DNA from: Palsa-1447 sp964414785
Lineage (GTDB): Bacteria; Verrucomicrobiota; Verrucomicrobiia; Opitutales; Opitutaceae
Direction of reading: 5' to 3'
Assembly (NCBI GenBank): GCA_964414785.1
Contig: CAYPXZ010000010.1
Coordinates: 27,594-91,593 of the forward strand
DNA length: 64,000 nucleotides
Both the position numbers and the translations under genes were made by a program. Positions 40,501-47,755 of this stretch are shown in pieces. The notes below the pieces were generated by a model. The model worked only from the letters and a program-made list of their open reading frames with translations. It made no database searches and had not been told where the DNA came from. Numbering within the stretch: position 1 is the stretch's first letter; every line of letters begins with the position of its first letter.

Positions 40501-42226
40501 CCGCGGGACAGGTGCCTATATCGGCGGCACCAACGGCGAATCCCAGGGCGTCATACCTTTCTTAAAGCTTCATAATGACCAACTTGTAGCGGTCAACCAA
40601 GGTGGAAAACGACGGGGGTCGGGTTGCGCGTATCTCGAGAGCTGGCACAACGACATCTTCGAATTCCTCGAGCTGAGGAAAAACACGGGTGACGACCGCC
40701 GCCGTACCCACGACATGAATACGGCAAACTGGATCCCGGACCTGTTCATGAAGCGCATGGAGGCGCGCGGCAAGTGGACCCTCTTCCGCGCGAACGAAAC
40801 GCCGGACCTTCATGACGCCTACGGCAAGAAGTTCGAGGAGCTCTATCTCAACTACGAGAGACTGTCGGAGGAGGGGAAGGTCCACGGGCACAAGGTCGAG
40901 GCGCTGGATCTTTGGAAGAAGATGCTCTCGATGATCTTCGAGACGGGACATCCCTGGATCACCTTTAAGGATCCCTGCAACGTGCGTTCACCGCAGGACC
41001 ACGTTGGGGTCGTGCATTCGTCCAACTTGTGCACCGAGATTACCCTCAATACGTCGAAGGATGAAACGGCCGTATGCAATCTCGGCTCCGTCATCCTAGA
41101 GACGCACCTCACGGCGGACGGAGCGATCGATCACAAGAGACTGAGGGAGACGATCCGCATGGCCGTCCGTGCCCTGGACAATGTCATCGATATTAACTTC
41201 TACCCAACCGAGGCGGCTGCGCGCTCCAACAGACGCCACCGGCCGATAGGTCTTGGCGTCATGGGCCTGGCGAATACCCTTTATATAAAGGGTATCGCCT
41301 TCGCCTCCGAGGATGCCGTGGAGTTCAATGACGAGGCCATGGAGGCAATTGCCTACTATGCTTACGAGGCGAGCTCCGACCTGGCGGCCGAGCGGGGATC
41401 GTATTCGAGCTACAAAGGTTCAAAGTGGGACCGCGGGCTCCTGCCCCCGGACACGGTTGACCTGCTCGAGAAGGAGCGCGGACTTCCGATCCAGGTGCCT
41501 CGCACATCGAGGATGAACTGGGATCCGATTCGCGCGAAGATCGCGTCCCAGGGCATGCGCAACAGCAATGTCCTCGCGATTGCCCCAACTGCGACGATCT
41601 CGAACATCACGAACACGTCGCCCTGCATCGAGCCGACCTACAAGAACCTGTTCGTCAAATCGAACCTCTCTGGTGAATTCATTGTCCTCAATCCGTTCCT
41701 TGTGAAGGACCTGAAGGCCCGCGGCCTCTGGGACCAGGACATGATGGACAACCTGAAGTACTTCGATGGGGAGCTTAAGGACATAGAGCGGATTCCCGCC
41801 GACCTGAAGCAGAGGTACCTGACCGCTTTCGACATTGATCCCAAGTGGGTCGTCGACGCGGCGGCGAGGCGCCAGAAGTGGATCGACCAATCGCAGTCCG
41901 TGAACCTTTGGATTAAGACGCCGGACCTGAAGACCCTGTCCCACATGTACCGTCACGCGTGGCACGCAGGCTTGAAGACGACGTACTACCTGCGCGGCCT
42001 CGGGGCTTCCAACATCGAGAAAGCCACCGTCCAAGTGAAAAAGGAGATGCGCGGCGCCGCCGGGGAAACAAAGGCGGAGACGGCCACCCGCGACGCGGCC
42101 ACGCTGCTGACAAACCCGCCTTTTTCCGAAGGAGCCGCGGCGCCCAAACAGTACACAGCCGAGGAAAAGACAGCATGTTCCATCGAAGCGATGCGCAACG
42201 GCGGTACCTGCGAAGCGTGCCAGTAG
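37592..42226 (+). CDS. nrdA: Ribonucleoside-diphosphate reductase alpha subunit with intein
   Basis: A 1544-residue precursor: 1108 residues of NrdA plus a 436-residue intein (residues 497-932). The N-terminus has two clear ATP-cones (about 152-245, VRVIRRNGQVVPWNDSKVEIA; about 268-360) and a degenerate one (about 40-140), as in the multi-cone Chlamydia NrdA. After splicing, LSSC-YLYYVDDSIEGI restores the first redox cysteine. SNLCTEITLN and TAVCNLGS hold the radical Cys and the second redox Cys. The C-terminal tail ends GGTCEACQ, the shuttle Cys pair. The enzyme makes deoxynucleotides. AGGA at 37580-37583 serves the start. The terminator follows directly. Confidence 0.95.
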   Translation: MSNTPLAHDLALKRTVHAPTEQKPLYAWRDVIAPVEIPLPPIALLCPHGEERFDMAEVADTLGKALTNVLISQGEKDIFNDKNRAWVAQICSELAGNLREMSRKQNPLRLTLSGLYELIEKTLVDNNAYMVAKSLLLNRSRKISVSRESAAQSAVRVIRRNGQVVPWNDSKVEIAVRKTFLSLSRDSAPAVAIAKTVSDRVNASNQAFVRIEEVQDIVQEELMKAGHYKVAEAYILFRAERAAARETVGSDTVIEEPSKAAPGQGTLVVVKKPSGETVLWEGADLRKRIEFASTGLDLCLSSDEIELELRRAVYDQISQKDLDSTIILNSKTLIERDADFAKFAGRIQLTYIYEEVLGWDILRDGISKLKECHQKAFRKYLEHGIAIKRLNPRLLEFDLTRLAGALDPSSDLEFDFLGVQTLYDRYLIVDKVSKPTRRIETPQFFWMRVAMGLFLDEKGDRESKAVGLYELYKTRRFCSSTPTLFNSGTLHSQLSSCFPGDTPVVTSTGMRNIEDISAGDLVLAQDGTFRRVLGTRAKPNEKRLVEVSLSAMIGGRPWIRPTEDHLIFAIPASTTACLRQRASGGQSVCVEYRGKREQCFTVKDHFATVCERLTETNLMDNASWVKAGELREGDFVEMLFPKVERFMVLKPADFLGQIALIEKGGLLFEAHRDDKRYDKPTAKTQVKAIRATVPMDGSFMRLAGYYLSEGHCQGTDSVYFTFGRTEVDFISDTVELCETVFGITPLLQKGSGECTCVVVHSKLAAGFMLALFGTGFDTKTLPQCVMEAQNDALEELLVGVFRGDACAVHRTQLSLQLSNRELILQLFQIALKIGILPIVQKPHMSRLGRVQPYALTITPSDAPRFACKVGKGVEIFDFQGENPKWKNRRFFNEGRAFYRVDGVKLADYSGDVHDIQVEGNPSFSAAGVCAHNCYLYYVDDSIEGIFQRGIAENAYLSKWAGGLGGSWTAVRGTGAYIGGTNGESQGVIPFLKLHNDQLVAVNQGGKRRGSGCAYLESWHNDIFEFLELRKNTGDDRRRTHDMNTANWIPDLFMKRMEARGKWTLFRANETPDLHDAYGKKFEELYLNYERLSEEGKVHGHKVEALDLWKKMLSMIFETGHPWITFKDPCNVRSPQDHVGVVHSSNLCTEITLNTSKDETAVCNLGSVILETHLTADGAIDHKRLRETIRMAVRALDNVIDINFYPTEAAARSNRRHRPIGLGVMGLANTLYIKGIAFASEDAVEFNDEAMEAIAYYAYEASSDLAAERGSYSSYKGSKWDRGLLPPDTVDLLEKERGLPIQVPRTSRMNWDPIRAKIASQGMRNSNVLAIAPTATISNITNTSPCIEPTYKNLFVKSNLSGEFIVLNPFLVKDLKARGLWDQDMMDNLKYFDGELKDIERIPADLKQRYLTAFDIDPKWVVDAAARRQKWIDQSQSVNLWIKTPDLKTLSHMYRHAWHAGLKTTYYLRGLGASNIEKATVQVKKEMRGAAGETKAETATRDAATLLTNPPFSEGAAAPKQYTAEEKTACSIEAMRNGGTCEACQ
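39080..40387 (+). mobile_element. Intein with LAGLIDADG homing endonuclease in nrdA
   Basis: This in-frame 436-residue insert starts at Cys1 (CFPGDTPVVTSTGMRNI, block A), has block B TEDHLIFAI, and ends DVHDIQV...GVCAHN followed by Cys+1, the standard His-Asn/Cys splice junction. Its endonuclease blocks are LAGYYLSEGH and LVGVFRGDA, each keeping the expected acidic residue (E and D), so the homing enzyme looks intact. It is inserted between LSS and the redox Cys (CYLYYVDD) of NrdA. All three nucleophiles are present, so self-splicing should work. Its base composition is somewhat less GC-rich than the flanking exteins by eye. Confidence 0.95.
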
Positions 42227-42253
42227 ATCAAGGCAGGAGCTAGAAACTCAAAG

Positions 42254-42276
42254 GGCCCGCTTCGGCGGGCCTTTTT
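42254..42276 (+). terminator. Intrinsic terminator after nrdA
   Basis: Stem GGCCCGC (42254-42260) / GCGGGCC (42265-42271) with a TTCG tetraloop and a TTTTT tract, 27 bases after the nrdA stop. A-rich sequence to the left may extend the stem. This is the clearest Rho-independent terminator of the window. Confidence 0.92.
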
Positions 42277-42345
42277 GTTGACCGCGCTGAAGCGTGGCGT
42301 GCACGAATCGTGTACGACAGACGAAAGCAAAGATTCCCGACCGTT

Positions 42346-42765
42346 CTAAACGGCGACCGGCAGGCCCAGCCATTTGGCTGCTTGAAGCATCCGTTTGTCT
42401 TTAGTGAAGATGGGGCCTGCTTCGATGCACAGGTATGTGGCCAAGTGGAGCGCATCCAATGTGCGCAAGGGCACATTGGGATGGAGCTCATTCAGGAGAT
42501 TGGCAGCATCCCGGACGAGCATGTCGTCCAAGGGGACCAGACAAAGCCTTTGGGAGGTGATGTCCCTCTCAAATTCGCTCCATGCCTCAGCCCTCAATGA
42601 CGCGGGAATAATCCCCCTGGACTCTTTGCCGAGAAGCGCCGACCGGAACTCACAATAGAGCAACTGGGAAGACACGAGTGTCGCTTCCGAGATCGTGGCG
42701 TCGCATCCGGCAGAGTCGGGTTCCTCGATGTAGAGTTTTACCAATACCGATGTGTCGACATACAT
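42346..42765 (-). CDS. vapC: PIN-domain toxin (VapC-like)
   Basis: A 139-residue PIN-domain protein with the four acidic metal-site residues in place: D4 (YVDTSVLVKLY), E39 (CEFRSAL), D104 (LRTLDALHLAT) and D123 (FTKDKRM). By family it is an Mg-dependent ribonuclease that inhibits translation, often by cutting tRNA or rRNA. The gene starts 3 bases after the stop of a Phd/YefM-like antitoxin gene, the normal antitoxin-first layout. It converges on nrdA with a terminator between. It is intact and full length. Confidence 0.92.
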   Translation of the reverse strand: MYVDTSVLVKLYIEEPDSAGCDATISEATLVSSQLLYCEFRSALLGKESRGIIPASLRAEAWSEFERDITSQRLCLVPLDDMLVRDAANLLNELHPNVPLRTLDALHLATYLCIEAGPIFTKDKRMLQAAKWLGLPVAV

Positions 42766-42768
42766 GGC

Positions 42769-43098
42769 TCAATACCCGCTATCCCTCTCGGCGCGGATAA
42801 TCGGCGTCGAATCTTCAGAAATCGGGGTCTTTTCGCGAAGGGACCTGTGTGACACCCATTTTGCGCCGATTATCTTGGGTCGGTACCGGACGATCATGGC
42901 TTTCGGCCTTCCGTCGCTGGTGATGACGATTTGCTCACCGTTTGCAGCCCGATCCAGCAAGCCCGACAGACGGTCCTTTGCCTCGCGTACGTTGACCACC
43001 TCACACTCGATGCCATAGGCGGCCGCGGCCTCCTTGATGGCGAGCTCCTGAGCTTTGGCCTCCGGGTAGGTTGATCGTATCCTACGGACTCTTTTCAT
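42769..43098 (-). CDS. Phd/YefM-type antitoxin
   Basis: About 109 residues from ATG 43098. The core VVNVREAKDRLSGLLDRAANGE and VITSDGRPKAMIVRY is the Phd/YefM DNA-binding fold, giving a dimer that binds its own promoter. The C-terminal tail (RSLREKTPISEDSTPIIR) would wrap the VapC-like toxin. The start is uncertain: an N-terminal Lys/Arg-rich extension of about 40 residues (MKRVRRIRSTYPEAKAQ) precedes the domain, and a start further in, near GTG in CEVVNV, is possible. A perfect palindrome overlaps the ATG used here, which suggests autoregulation. Phd-type antitoxins with PIN toxins form a common VapBC subclass. Confidence 0.85.
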   Translation of the reverse strand: MKRVRRIRSTYPEAKAQELAIKEAAAAYGIECEVVNVREAKDRLSGLLDRAANGEQIVITSDGRPKAMIVRYRPKIIGAKWVSHRSLREKTPISEDSTPIIRAERDSGY

Positions 43099-43118
43099 AT
43101 GGCCACATAAGGCCATAT
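43097..43118. promoter_or_regulatory. Palindrome at antitoxin start, likely autoregulatory operator
   Basis: ATATGGCC (43097-43104) and GGCCATAT (43111-43118) are perfect inverted arms with a 6-base spacer ACATAA, covering the antitoxin ATG and the bases before it. Toxin-antitoxin operons are normally repressed through such palindromes. The binding role is inferred. Confidence 0.7.
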
Positions 43119-43168
43119 AGGCTTCGAAGTCAATCCATGCCAAACCCTTGGCTCCGATCGGGCGGCGC

Positions 43169-44596
43169 CTAAAGCATCGGTGAAAGCGGCCTTAGAGCTG
43201 CCTCCAAGAACTTGGTCCTGAACGGCCTGCGTTCAAAGATGGCCTGGTCTATCTCTTGGCAAAGGCCGAAGTCGTGCTCGAGTATCCCCGCCAATTCGTC
43301 GTTTCTCTTTGACGAGTGAAAGAGCAGATTCAGCTCAAAATTCAGCCTCATGGAGCGATAGTCGAGGTTTGCTGAGCCGACCATCGCCCACTGGTCGTCG
43401 GCGAGCATGATCTTGGCGTGGTTGATGCCGACTGAGTACTCAAATATGCGAACGCCCGCGGCGAGAAGCTCGCCGTAATAGGAACGACCGACGACAACGA
43501 GGCCCGGGTGATCGTTTTTCTCCGAAATGAGGAGCCTCACATCGACCCCGCGGCTGGCTGCAAGCTCAAGGGCGGCGAGTATGACGTCGTCCGGAACGAA
43601 ATAGCCCGTGGCGATCCATACGCGGTCGCTCGCCTCGTTCAAGAGGCTGACGATGGACTTGCTGATGGGTTCGTTGCGCCGATCCGGTCCGCCAAGCACG
43701 ACATGCACGAGATGGTTTGTCCGGGTTGCGGTCTCAGGAAAGTACGAAGCCCCAGAAATCTTCTCCCCGGTGGCGAAGAACCAGTCGTCGGCGAACACGT
43801 CCTGAAGCTCTCCGACCACGTTGCCCTCCGCCTCGACCTGCACGTCGCGCCAATGGCCGAGCTCCGTGTCCAGGCCCTCGTATTCCCGTCCGATATTCAT
43901 GCCACCGACGAATGCGATAGCACCGTCTATGATCTGGAGCTTGCGGTGGTTCCGGAGGTTCAGGAAGAAACGGTTGCGCTTGGGATCGAGGCTCTGGAAC
44001 CAGGAGAAATGGCCCCCGGCCTCCGTGAAACCCTTGAGCAGGTCCTCCGTGAAGCTGTGGGAGCCGACGCCGTCGAGGAGCAGGCGCACGATGACGCCGC
44101 GGCGGGCGGCCTCCTCCAGTATGGTCAGGAACTTCCTTCCCGTCTCGTCCCCGTTCCAGATGTAGAACTCGAGATGGACGTGGTGCCTTGCGGCCTTGAT
44201 CCTCCCCTCAAGTGCCGAGTAGAAAACGTGCGCGTCGCGGAGGACGTGGACGTTTTCCGCCGAGCTCACGGGAAGGTGGTTGATCTTGGAAAGCAGCTGA
44301 AGGAACTGGCGGTCCCGGCGCGGTAACTTCTGAAGAAGTCCTAGGGTAGCCTCATCGGTTGTCCCTGATTCCGCGCGCTCGCGCATGGCGCGCGCGGAGA
44401 AGAGGCTTCTCCGCCTGAGGCGTCGGCGTTTCAGGCGGTCGGTGCCGATCGCGAAGTAGGCCATGGCGCCGACGATCGGGATAAAGACGATGGCCCAAAG
44501 CCAGGCGAGCGTCGCGGAGGGGCGTTTCTTTAGGAGAAGAAGGTGCGGGATGAACCCCCAGGTGGCAAAATAGCAGACGAGAAAGACGGTCTTCAT
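43169..44596 (-). CDS. cls: Cardiolipin synthase (phospholipase D family)
   Basis: A 475-residue membrane enzyme. Two N-terminal hydrophobic segments (MKTVFLVCYFATWGFIPHLL and TLAWLWAIVFIPIVGAMAYF) precede two phospholipase D domains, each with a complete HKD motif: NHRKLQIIDGAIAFVGGMN and NHAKIMLADDQWAMVGSANLD. The enzyme condenses two phosphatidylglycerols into cardiolipin at the inner membrane. DYRSMRLNFELNL and the C-terminal hydrophobic end fit bacterial Cls. It lies 27 bases downstream of the YqjK-like gene on the same strand and probably shares a promoter with the membrane-stress genes upstream. Confidence 0.94.
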   Translation of the reverse strand: MKTVFLVCYFATWGFIPHLLLLKKRPSATLAWLWAIVFIPIVGAMAYFAIGTDRLKRRRLRRRSLFSARAMRERAESGTTDEATLGLLQKLPRRDRQFLQLLSKINHLPVSSAENVHVLRDAHVFYSALEGRIKAARHHVHLEFYIWNGDETGRKFLTILEEAARRGVIVRLLLDGVGSHSFTEDLLKGFTEAGGHFSWFQSLDPKRNRFFLNLRNHRKLQIIDGAIAFVGGMNIGREYEGLDTELGHWRDVQVEAEGNVVGELQDVFADDWFFATGEKISGASYFPETATRTNHLVHVVLGGPDRRNEPISKSIVSLLNEASDRVWIATGYFVPDDVILAALELAASRGVDVRLLISEKNDHPGLVVVGRSYYGELLAAGVRIFEYSVGINHAKIMLADDQWAMVGSANLDYRSMRLNFELNLLFHSSKRNDELAGILEHDFGLCQEIDQAIFERRPFRTKFLEAALRPLSPML

Positions 44597-44623
44597 ACTG
44601 GACGCGGCCAGCGGGCCCCGGGA

Positions 44624-44941
44624 TCACCGCCGATGGGCGGGCCTAAGGATACCAGGCAGGGCTCGGGCGGCCCCGACCACGACTGGCCCCCACCGTAACA
44701 AGGCGCCGAGCACCCGGGGGCGCGGGCGCGTCGAGCGCTTCAGAAGAAGGCCAAGGGGAACGGCCGCCCACTTGACGAAGGGGGCCATTTGCCGCCAAGC
44801 GACCCACGCCTTGTCGACCGTACTAAGCGGCCGCGCGATCCGGGCGAAGGCGACAGCGCAACGCTCGCGCTGCATGGCGATGCGCGCGAGAAGCACGGCC
44901 TTGCTTGCACCGAGGATCCTTAGTTCTTCCCGCGTAGACAT
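44624..44941 (-). CDS. YqjK-like small protein
   Basis: A 105-residue basic protein. The N-terminal half (EELRILGASKAVLLARIAMQRER) is helical. It is followed by ARPLSTVDKAWVAWRQMAPFVKWAAVPLGLLL, a Trp-rich hydrophobic region, and an Arg-rich C-terminal part (KRSTRPRPRVLG). This order matches YqjK-like proteins that follow yqjD and yqjE in enterobacteria. The function is unknown. It overlaps the holin-like gene upstream by 22 bases, so translation is probably coupled. Confidence 0.6.
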   Translation of the reverse strand: MSTREELRILGASKAVLLARIAMQRERCAVAFARIARPLSTVDKAWVAWRQMAPFVKWAAVPLGLLLKRSTRPRPRVLGALLRWGPVVVGAARALPGILRPAHRR

Positions 44942-45309
44942 GAGCGGTCGACCTCGAGTTCTTGCAGCGTGGCTGCCAGGAGCCTGGGTTGACGCGCAAG
45001 ATGGCGCCTGAATGCAAAGATGAGGGCTACGAGCGCGACGGAGAAGACAAGTGCGAGCCCTCCGAGGACGGCGAGCCTGGCGCTTTCCCAGAATATGTAG
45101 ACCAACGTGAGGCTGATGAAGGTGATCGCCATCACCCCCGCGTAGAAGACCGCGCTCACCCAGAATAGGGTCTGGATGAACCGCGACTTCTCCTCGTGGA
45201 GCTCGATGGAGATCAGCCCGAGGCGGTCCTGCGCGCTGGAGAGCAGGCCGTCTGCGAGCGAGCGGAGCGAGCCAAGGAGGCCGTTTGAGGCTGGAGGCTC
45301 GGTATGCAT
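44920..45309 (-). CDS. YqjE/phage holin 3-6-like membrane protein
   Basis: A 129-residue protein with two adjacent transmembrane helices (about 50-75, VSAVFYAGVMAITFISLTLVYI; about 80-105, LAVLGGLALVFSVALVALIF). An N-terminal amphipathic helix (SLRSLADGLLSSAQDRLGLISIELHEEK) precedes them, as in the DUF1469/YqjE family. It is found with yqjD in stress-induced membrane loci; the exact function is unknown. It begins 15 bases after the YqjD-like gene stop and overlaps the YqjK-like gene. Confidence 0.75.
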   Translation of the reverse strand: MHTEPPASNGLLGSLRSLADGLLSSAQDRLGLISIELHEEKSRFIQTLFWVSAVFYAGVMAITFISLTLVYIFWESARLAVLGGLALVFSVALVALIFAFRRHLARQPRLLAATLQELEVDRSCLRGKN

Positions 45310-45324
45310 TTCTTTGGCGGATGA

Positions 45325-45648
45325 CTACCTGCCCCGACGGCCAACGAGGACGCCGATGAGCAGACCGATGCCCGCCGCCACGGCCAGGGCCTGGTAGGGG
45401 TTCTCGCGGATCGTCTCGTCGGCATACTTGCCTCCGGCGACCACCTTCTTCTTCGCCGTGGCGTAGATCTCGGTGAACCGCTCGCGTGCGGCTTCGAAGC
45501 GCTCGCGAAGGGCTAGGTCGTTCTCTCCGTTGCTGTCGGAGGGGGAATCATCGAGGATCTTCTGGGCCTCGGAGACGAGGTCGCGGAGGTCGGCGAGGAA
45601 TGTTTCGGATGACGGTTGGACTGCGGCAGTGGAGCGGCTGTTTTTCAT
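45325..45648 (-). CDS. YqjD/ElaB-like DUF883 protein
   Basis: A 107-residue tail-anchored protein of the DUF883 family. A long charged helix (about 18-80, TFLADLRDLVSEAQKIL and LRERFEAARERFTEIYATAKKK) is followed by DETIRENPYQALAVAAGIGLLIGVLVGRR, the signature C-terminal membrane anchor. E. coli YqjD and ElaB bind ribosomes at the inner membrane in stationary phase; the same role here is inference. It is the first gene of the minus-strand set yqjD-, yqjE-, yqjK-like and cls. Two palindromes lie just upstream. Confidence 0.85.
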   Translation of the reverse strand: MKNSRSTAAVQPSSETFLADLRDLVSEAQKILDDSPSDSNGENDLALRERFEAARERFTEIYATAKKKVVAGGKYADETIRENPYQALAVAAGIGLLIGVLVGRRGR

Positions 45649-45683
45649 GGTAATTCTATAGACACGTGAGACGCGGGTGAGTT

Positions 45684-45699
45684 GCCGTAAGATTACGGC
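45684..45699. promoter_or_regulatory. 16-bp near-perfect palindrome upstream of YqjD-like gene
   Basis: GCCGTAA-GA-TTACGGC is a perfect 7-bp inverted repeat with a 2-base centre, 36 bases before the YqjD-like start. The small centre fits a protein-binding operator better than an RNA hairpin. Confidence 0.55.
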
Positions 45700-45718
45700 T
45701 TGGTGGTCTCACTTCGCT

Positions 45719-45812
45719 CTCCCTTCACAAGGGAGCATACGGCACGCGGCACCCGGGGACTATGGGGTGTAGACCTCCGCCGAAGGGCTCATCCGGGAGG
45801 GGAAGACCCCAT
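45719..45812. promoter_or_regulatory. Hairpin cluster in divergent intergenic region
   Basis: CTCCCTT-CAC-AAGGGAG (45719-45735) is a perfect 7-bp hairpin. Downstream, ATGGGGT (45762-45768) pairs perfectly with ACCCCAT (45806-45812), with inner CCTCC/GGAGG complementarity. The second structure would lie in the leader of the DUF3309-like gene and might fold as RNA. Confidence 0.45.
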
Positions 45813-45846
45813 TGGTCCCGTGATCGCGCGGTGATACCGTGGCCCC

Positions 45847-46002
45847 ATGAACCTTGTACTCCTCATCATCGTGCTTCTTCTCCTGTTCGGCGGCGGCGGC
45901 TTCTATCTCGGAGGGCCCGTCATCGGTGGAAGCGGGATAGGCCTAATCCTGCTGATTTGCCTGATTGTCTATCTGATGGGCGGGTTTCGCCCGAAGGCCT
46001 GA
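45847..46002 (+). CDS. DUF3309-like tiny membrane protein
   Basis: A 51-residue, almost wholly hydrophobic protein. An N-terminal helix (MNLVLLIIVLLLLFGGGGFYL) is followed by a Gly-rich loop and a second helix (GIGLILLICLIVYLMGG) ending in a basic FRPKA. The pattern I/L-rich helix, GGGGF, GxGLILLI is that of DUF3309 proteins, whose function is unknown. It diverges from the membrane-stress gene set, which supports a shared envelope-stress setting. No Shine-Dalgarno is visible before the ATG. Confidence 0.75.
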   Translation: MNLVLLIIVLLLLFGGGGFYLGGPVIGGSGIGLILLICLIVYLMGGFRPKA

Positions 46003-46060
46003 CGATACCAAGTAAGAAGCGCGGCGCGGGACGCGCTTGATCGCTGGCCTGCCGGCGAAG

Positions 46061-47755
46061 TCACCATCCCGTTCCGAGTGGACCCACGGCCTCCAGGTCG
46101 AGGAGCTTCAATCGTGCCGACGGATTGGTCGCCTCCCACAATCCCATTTCGATCAATCTGCGCGCCTCGGCGACGGCCCCCGCGCGCAGGTCCCACGCGG
46201 CGCTCTGGAAGACGAGCTCCGAATTCTGGGGGAAGAGATGCGCCCCCTCGTTGAGGCGGGCCCGTTCGGAATCGCTCGGCTCACGGCCGAGGTGCCTTGC
46301 GACCGTAGCGGCGATAACATAGGCCCCCTCGATGGCGGGCTTCTTCCCGAGCGAGGCTGCGACGCATTCAAGGATCCCTGAAGCCTGGCCTTCGCTCAAC
46401 CGGGCGTTCGACCCGGAGGGCGCGTCAAGGGCCTCCGCCAAGCGCAGGGATGCCAGCTCAAGCACGGCCAAGGGGCGCGCGGAGCGGGCAGCCGGGCTGG
46501 CCTCCAGGAGTTCCCGCGCCCCCTTGCTGTTTTCCGTGTCCAGGCGGAAGAGGGCGAGGGAGGCGACAAGCCTCGGATCCCTCTCCCCGCGGTCAAAGGA
46601 GCCCTGAAGCAGCTGGCGGGTCTGGCTCGAATAGATCGGGACCGCCTCCGGATTGTACTCCTTTACGATGCTTAGGACGCGCCGGCCCCATTCGCCCTTG
46701 ATCCGGTGAATCTCCGAGGGCGTTGCATCGTGAAGGGCCATTGGAGGGATGTCGGAGGAGGGGGCGGACGGCCCCTTCAGGGGTTCCCACACCGCCTGCG
46801 GGAGATAGTCGCTGAGCGCGTTGCGGGCGTCGTCATAGTCCATACCGAAGCAGGACTTGAAGAGTTCCTCGGTGACCGGTTGGACGGCCGCCGCGGCTGC
46901 AAAACGCCACAGCCGATCCCGCCCCCCTGGGACCTTCCCTGAGAGGGCCCAGCGAATGAAAAGCTCGGCCTGGGCATTCCAGACGTGCCGGTACTGTTCC
47001 GTCCGGCCGGCGGGGAGCGCGGGGATGAAAAGCTCCCGCAACGGCAGGAAGGGCCGCGGCGCAAAGGCGTCCTCGTGGAGCACGGAGGCAGCGTCCTTCG
47101 AGAGCCACGGATCGGGCTCAAACCCGTTCTTGTCCCACGGAATGAGGATAGACTCGTAGAAATGGGTCGCGCCTTCGCAGAACCAGGCCGGGAGGGCCGG
47201 CGTTCGCGCCTCCAGGAGGAAGCGCAGGTAGGAGGGCGAGAAAATGAATTCGGAGCCGCGCTTGGTTTCCTTCCATTTGGCATCGTTCAGGATCACGAAG
47301 AGGTAGCTTGAGTCGGGATCGGTGAGGCGCAGGTCGTCCAGCGGTCTGAGTCGGTCGTGTGCCGCCGAGGCGGCGGGCAAGCGCTCCCATTCTCGGGTCA
47401 GGTCGGCGTCCATCGTGCTCTTCAGCGACTGGGGAAAGAGGATGAAGGTCGTCGGCAGCGCGGTGTGCAGGAGGAACTCGTCGGGGATGATCTGGCCTAG
47501 CTCCATGCGCTGGGTGCGCAGTCCCTCGATGAAGAGCTGGGTCTCGTCCTCGGGGCACGCGGAGAGGATCTCGATGTTCCCGGCCTCGCCGTGGGACCAG
47601 ATCGGACGGTTGAGCCAGGGCTTCGTCTCCTGTTCCTCTACGAGGAAGGGGGGGAGCACGATGACATGGTCGGCCTCGGCACCCGCGGGCCTGGGGACAA
47701 AGGCGGCGAGGGAGGCGAGGGCAATGCCCGCAATACGGAGTGCGGGGCGGCTCAT
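46061..47755 (-). CDS. Secreted protein of unknown function, possible degenerate MA-clan peptidase
   Basis: A 564-residue protein with a signal peptide (about 1-26, IAGIALASLAAFVP...PAGA). LPAWFCEGATHFYESIL resembles the second helix of gluzincin (peptidase MA) proteins, P-x-W-x-x-E-G. The usual HExxH partner helix is not visible; SPSYLRFLLEAR stands in its place, so enzymatic activity is doubtful. The C-terminal half (about 330-564) is helical with TPR-like units (PRLVASLALFRLDTENSKGARELLEASP; AAWDLRAGAVAEARRLIEMGL). It overlaps the upstream secreted gene by 4 bases (ATGA), so the two products probably act together in the periplasm or at the outer membrane. Confidence 0.7.
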   Translation of the reverse strand: MSRPALRIAGIALASLAAFVPRPAGAEADHVIVLPPFLVEEQETKPWLNRPIWSHGEAGNIEILSACPEDETQLFIEGLRTQRMELGQIIPDEFLLHTALPTTFILFPQSLKSTMDADLTREWERLPAASAAHDRLRPLDDLRLTDPDSSYLFVILNDAKWKETKRGSEFIFSPSYLRFLLEARTPALPAWFCEGATHFYESILIPWDKNGFEPDPWLSKDAASVLHEDAFAPRPFLPLRELFIPALPAGRTEQYRHVWNAQAELFIRWALSGKVPGGRDRLWRFAAAAAVQPVTEELFKSCFGMDYDDARNALSDYLPQAVWEPLKGPSAPSSDIPPMALHDATPSEIHRIKGEWGRRVLSIVKEYNPEAVPIYSSQTRQLLQGSFDRGERDPRLVASLALFRLDTENSKGARELLEASPAARSARPLAVLELASLRLAEALDAPSGSNARLSEGQASGILECVAASLGKKPAIEGAYVIAATVARHLGREPSDSERARLNEGAHLFPQNSELVFQSAAWDLRAGAVAEARRLIEMGLWEATNPSARLKLLDLEAVGPLGTGW

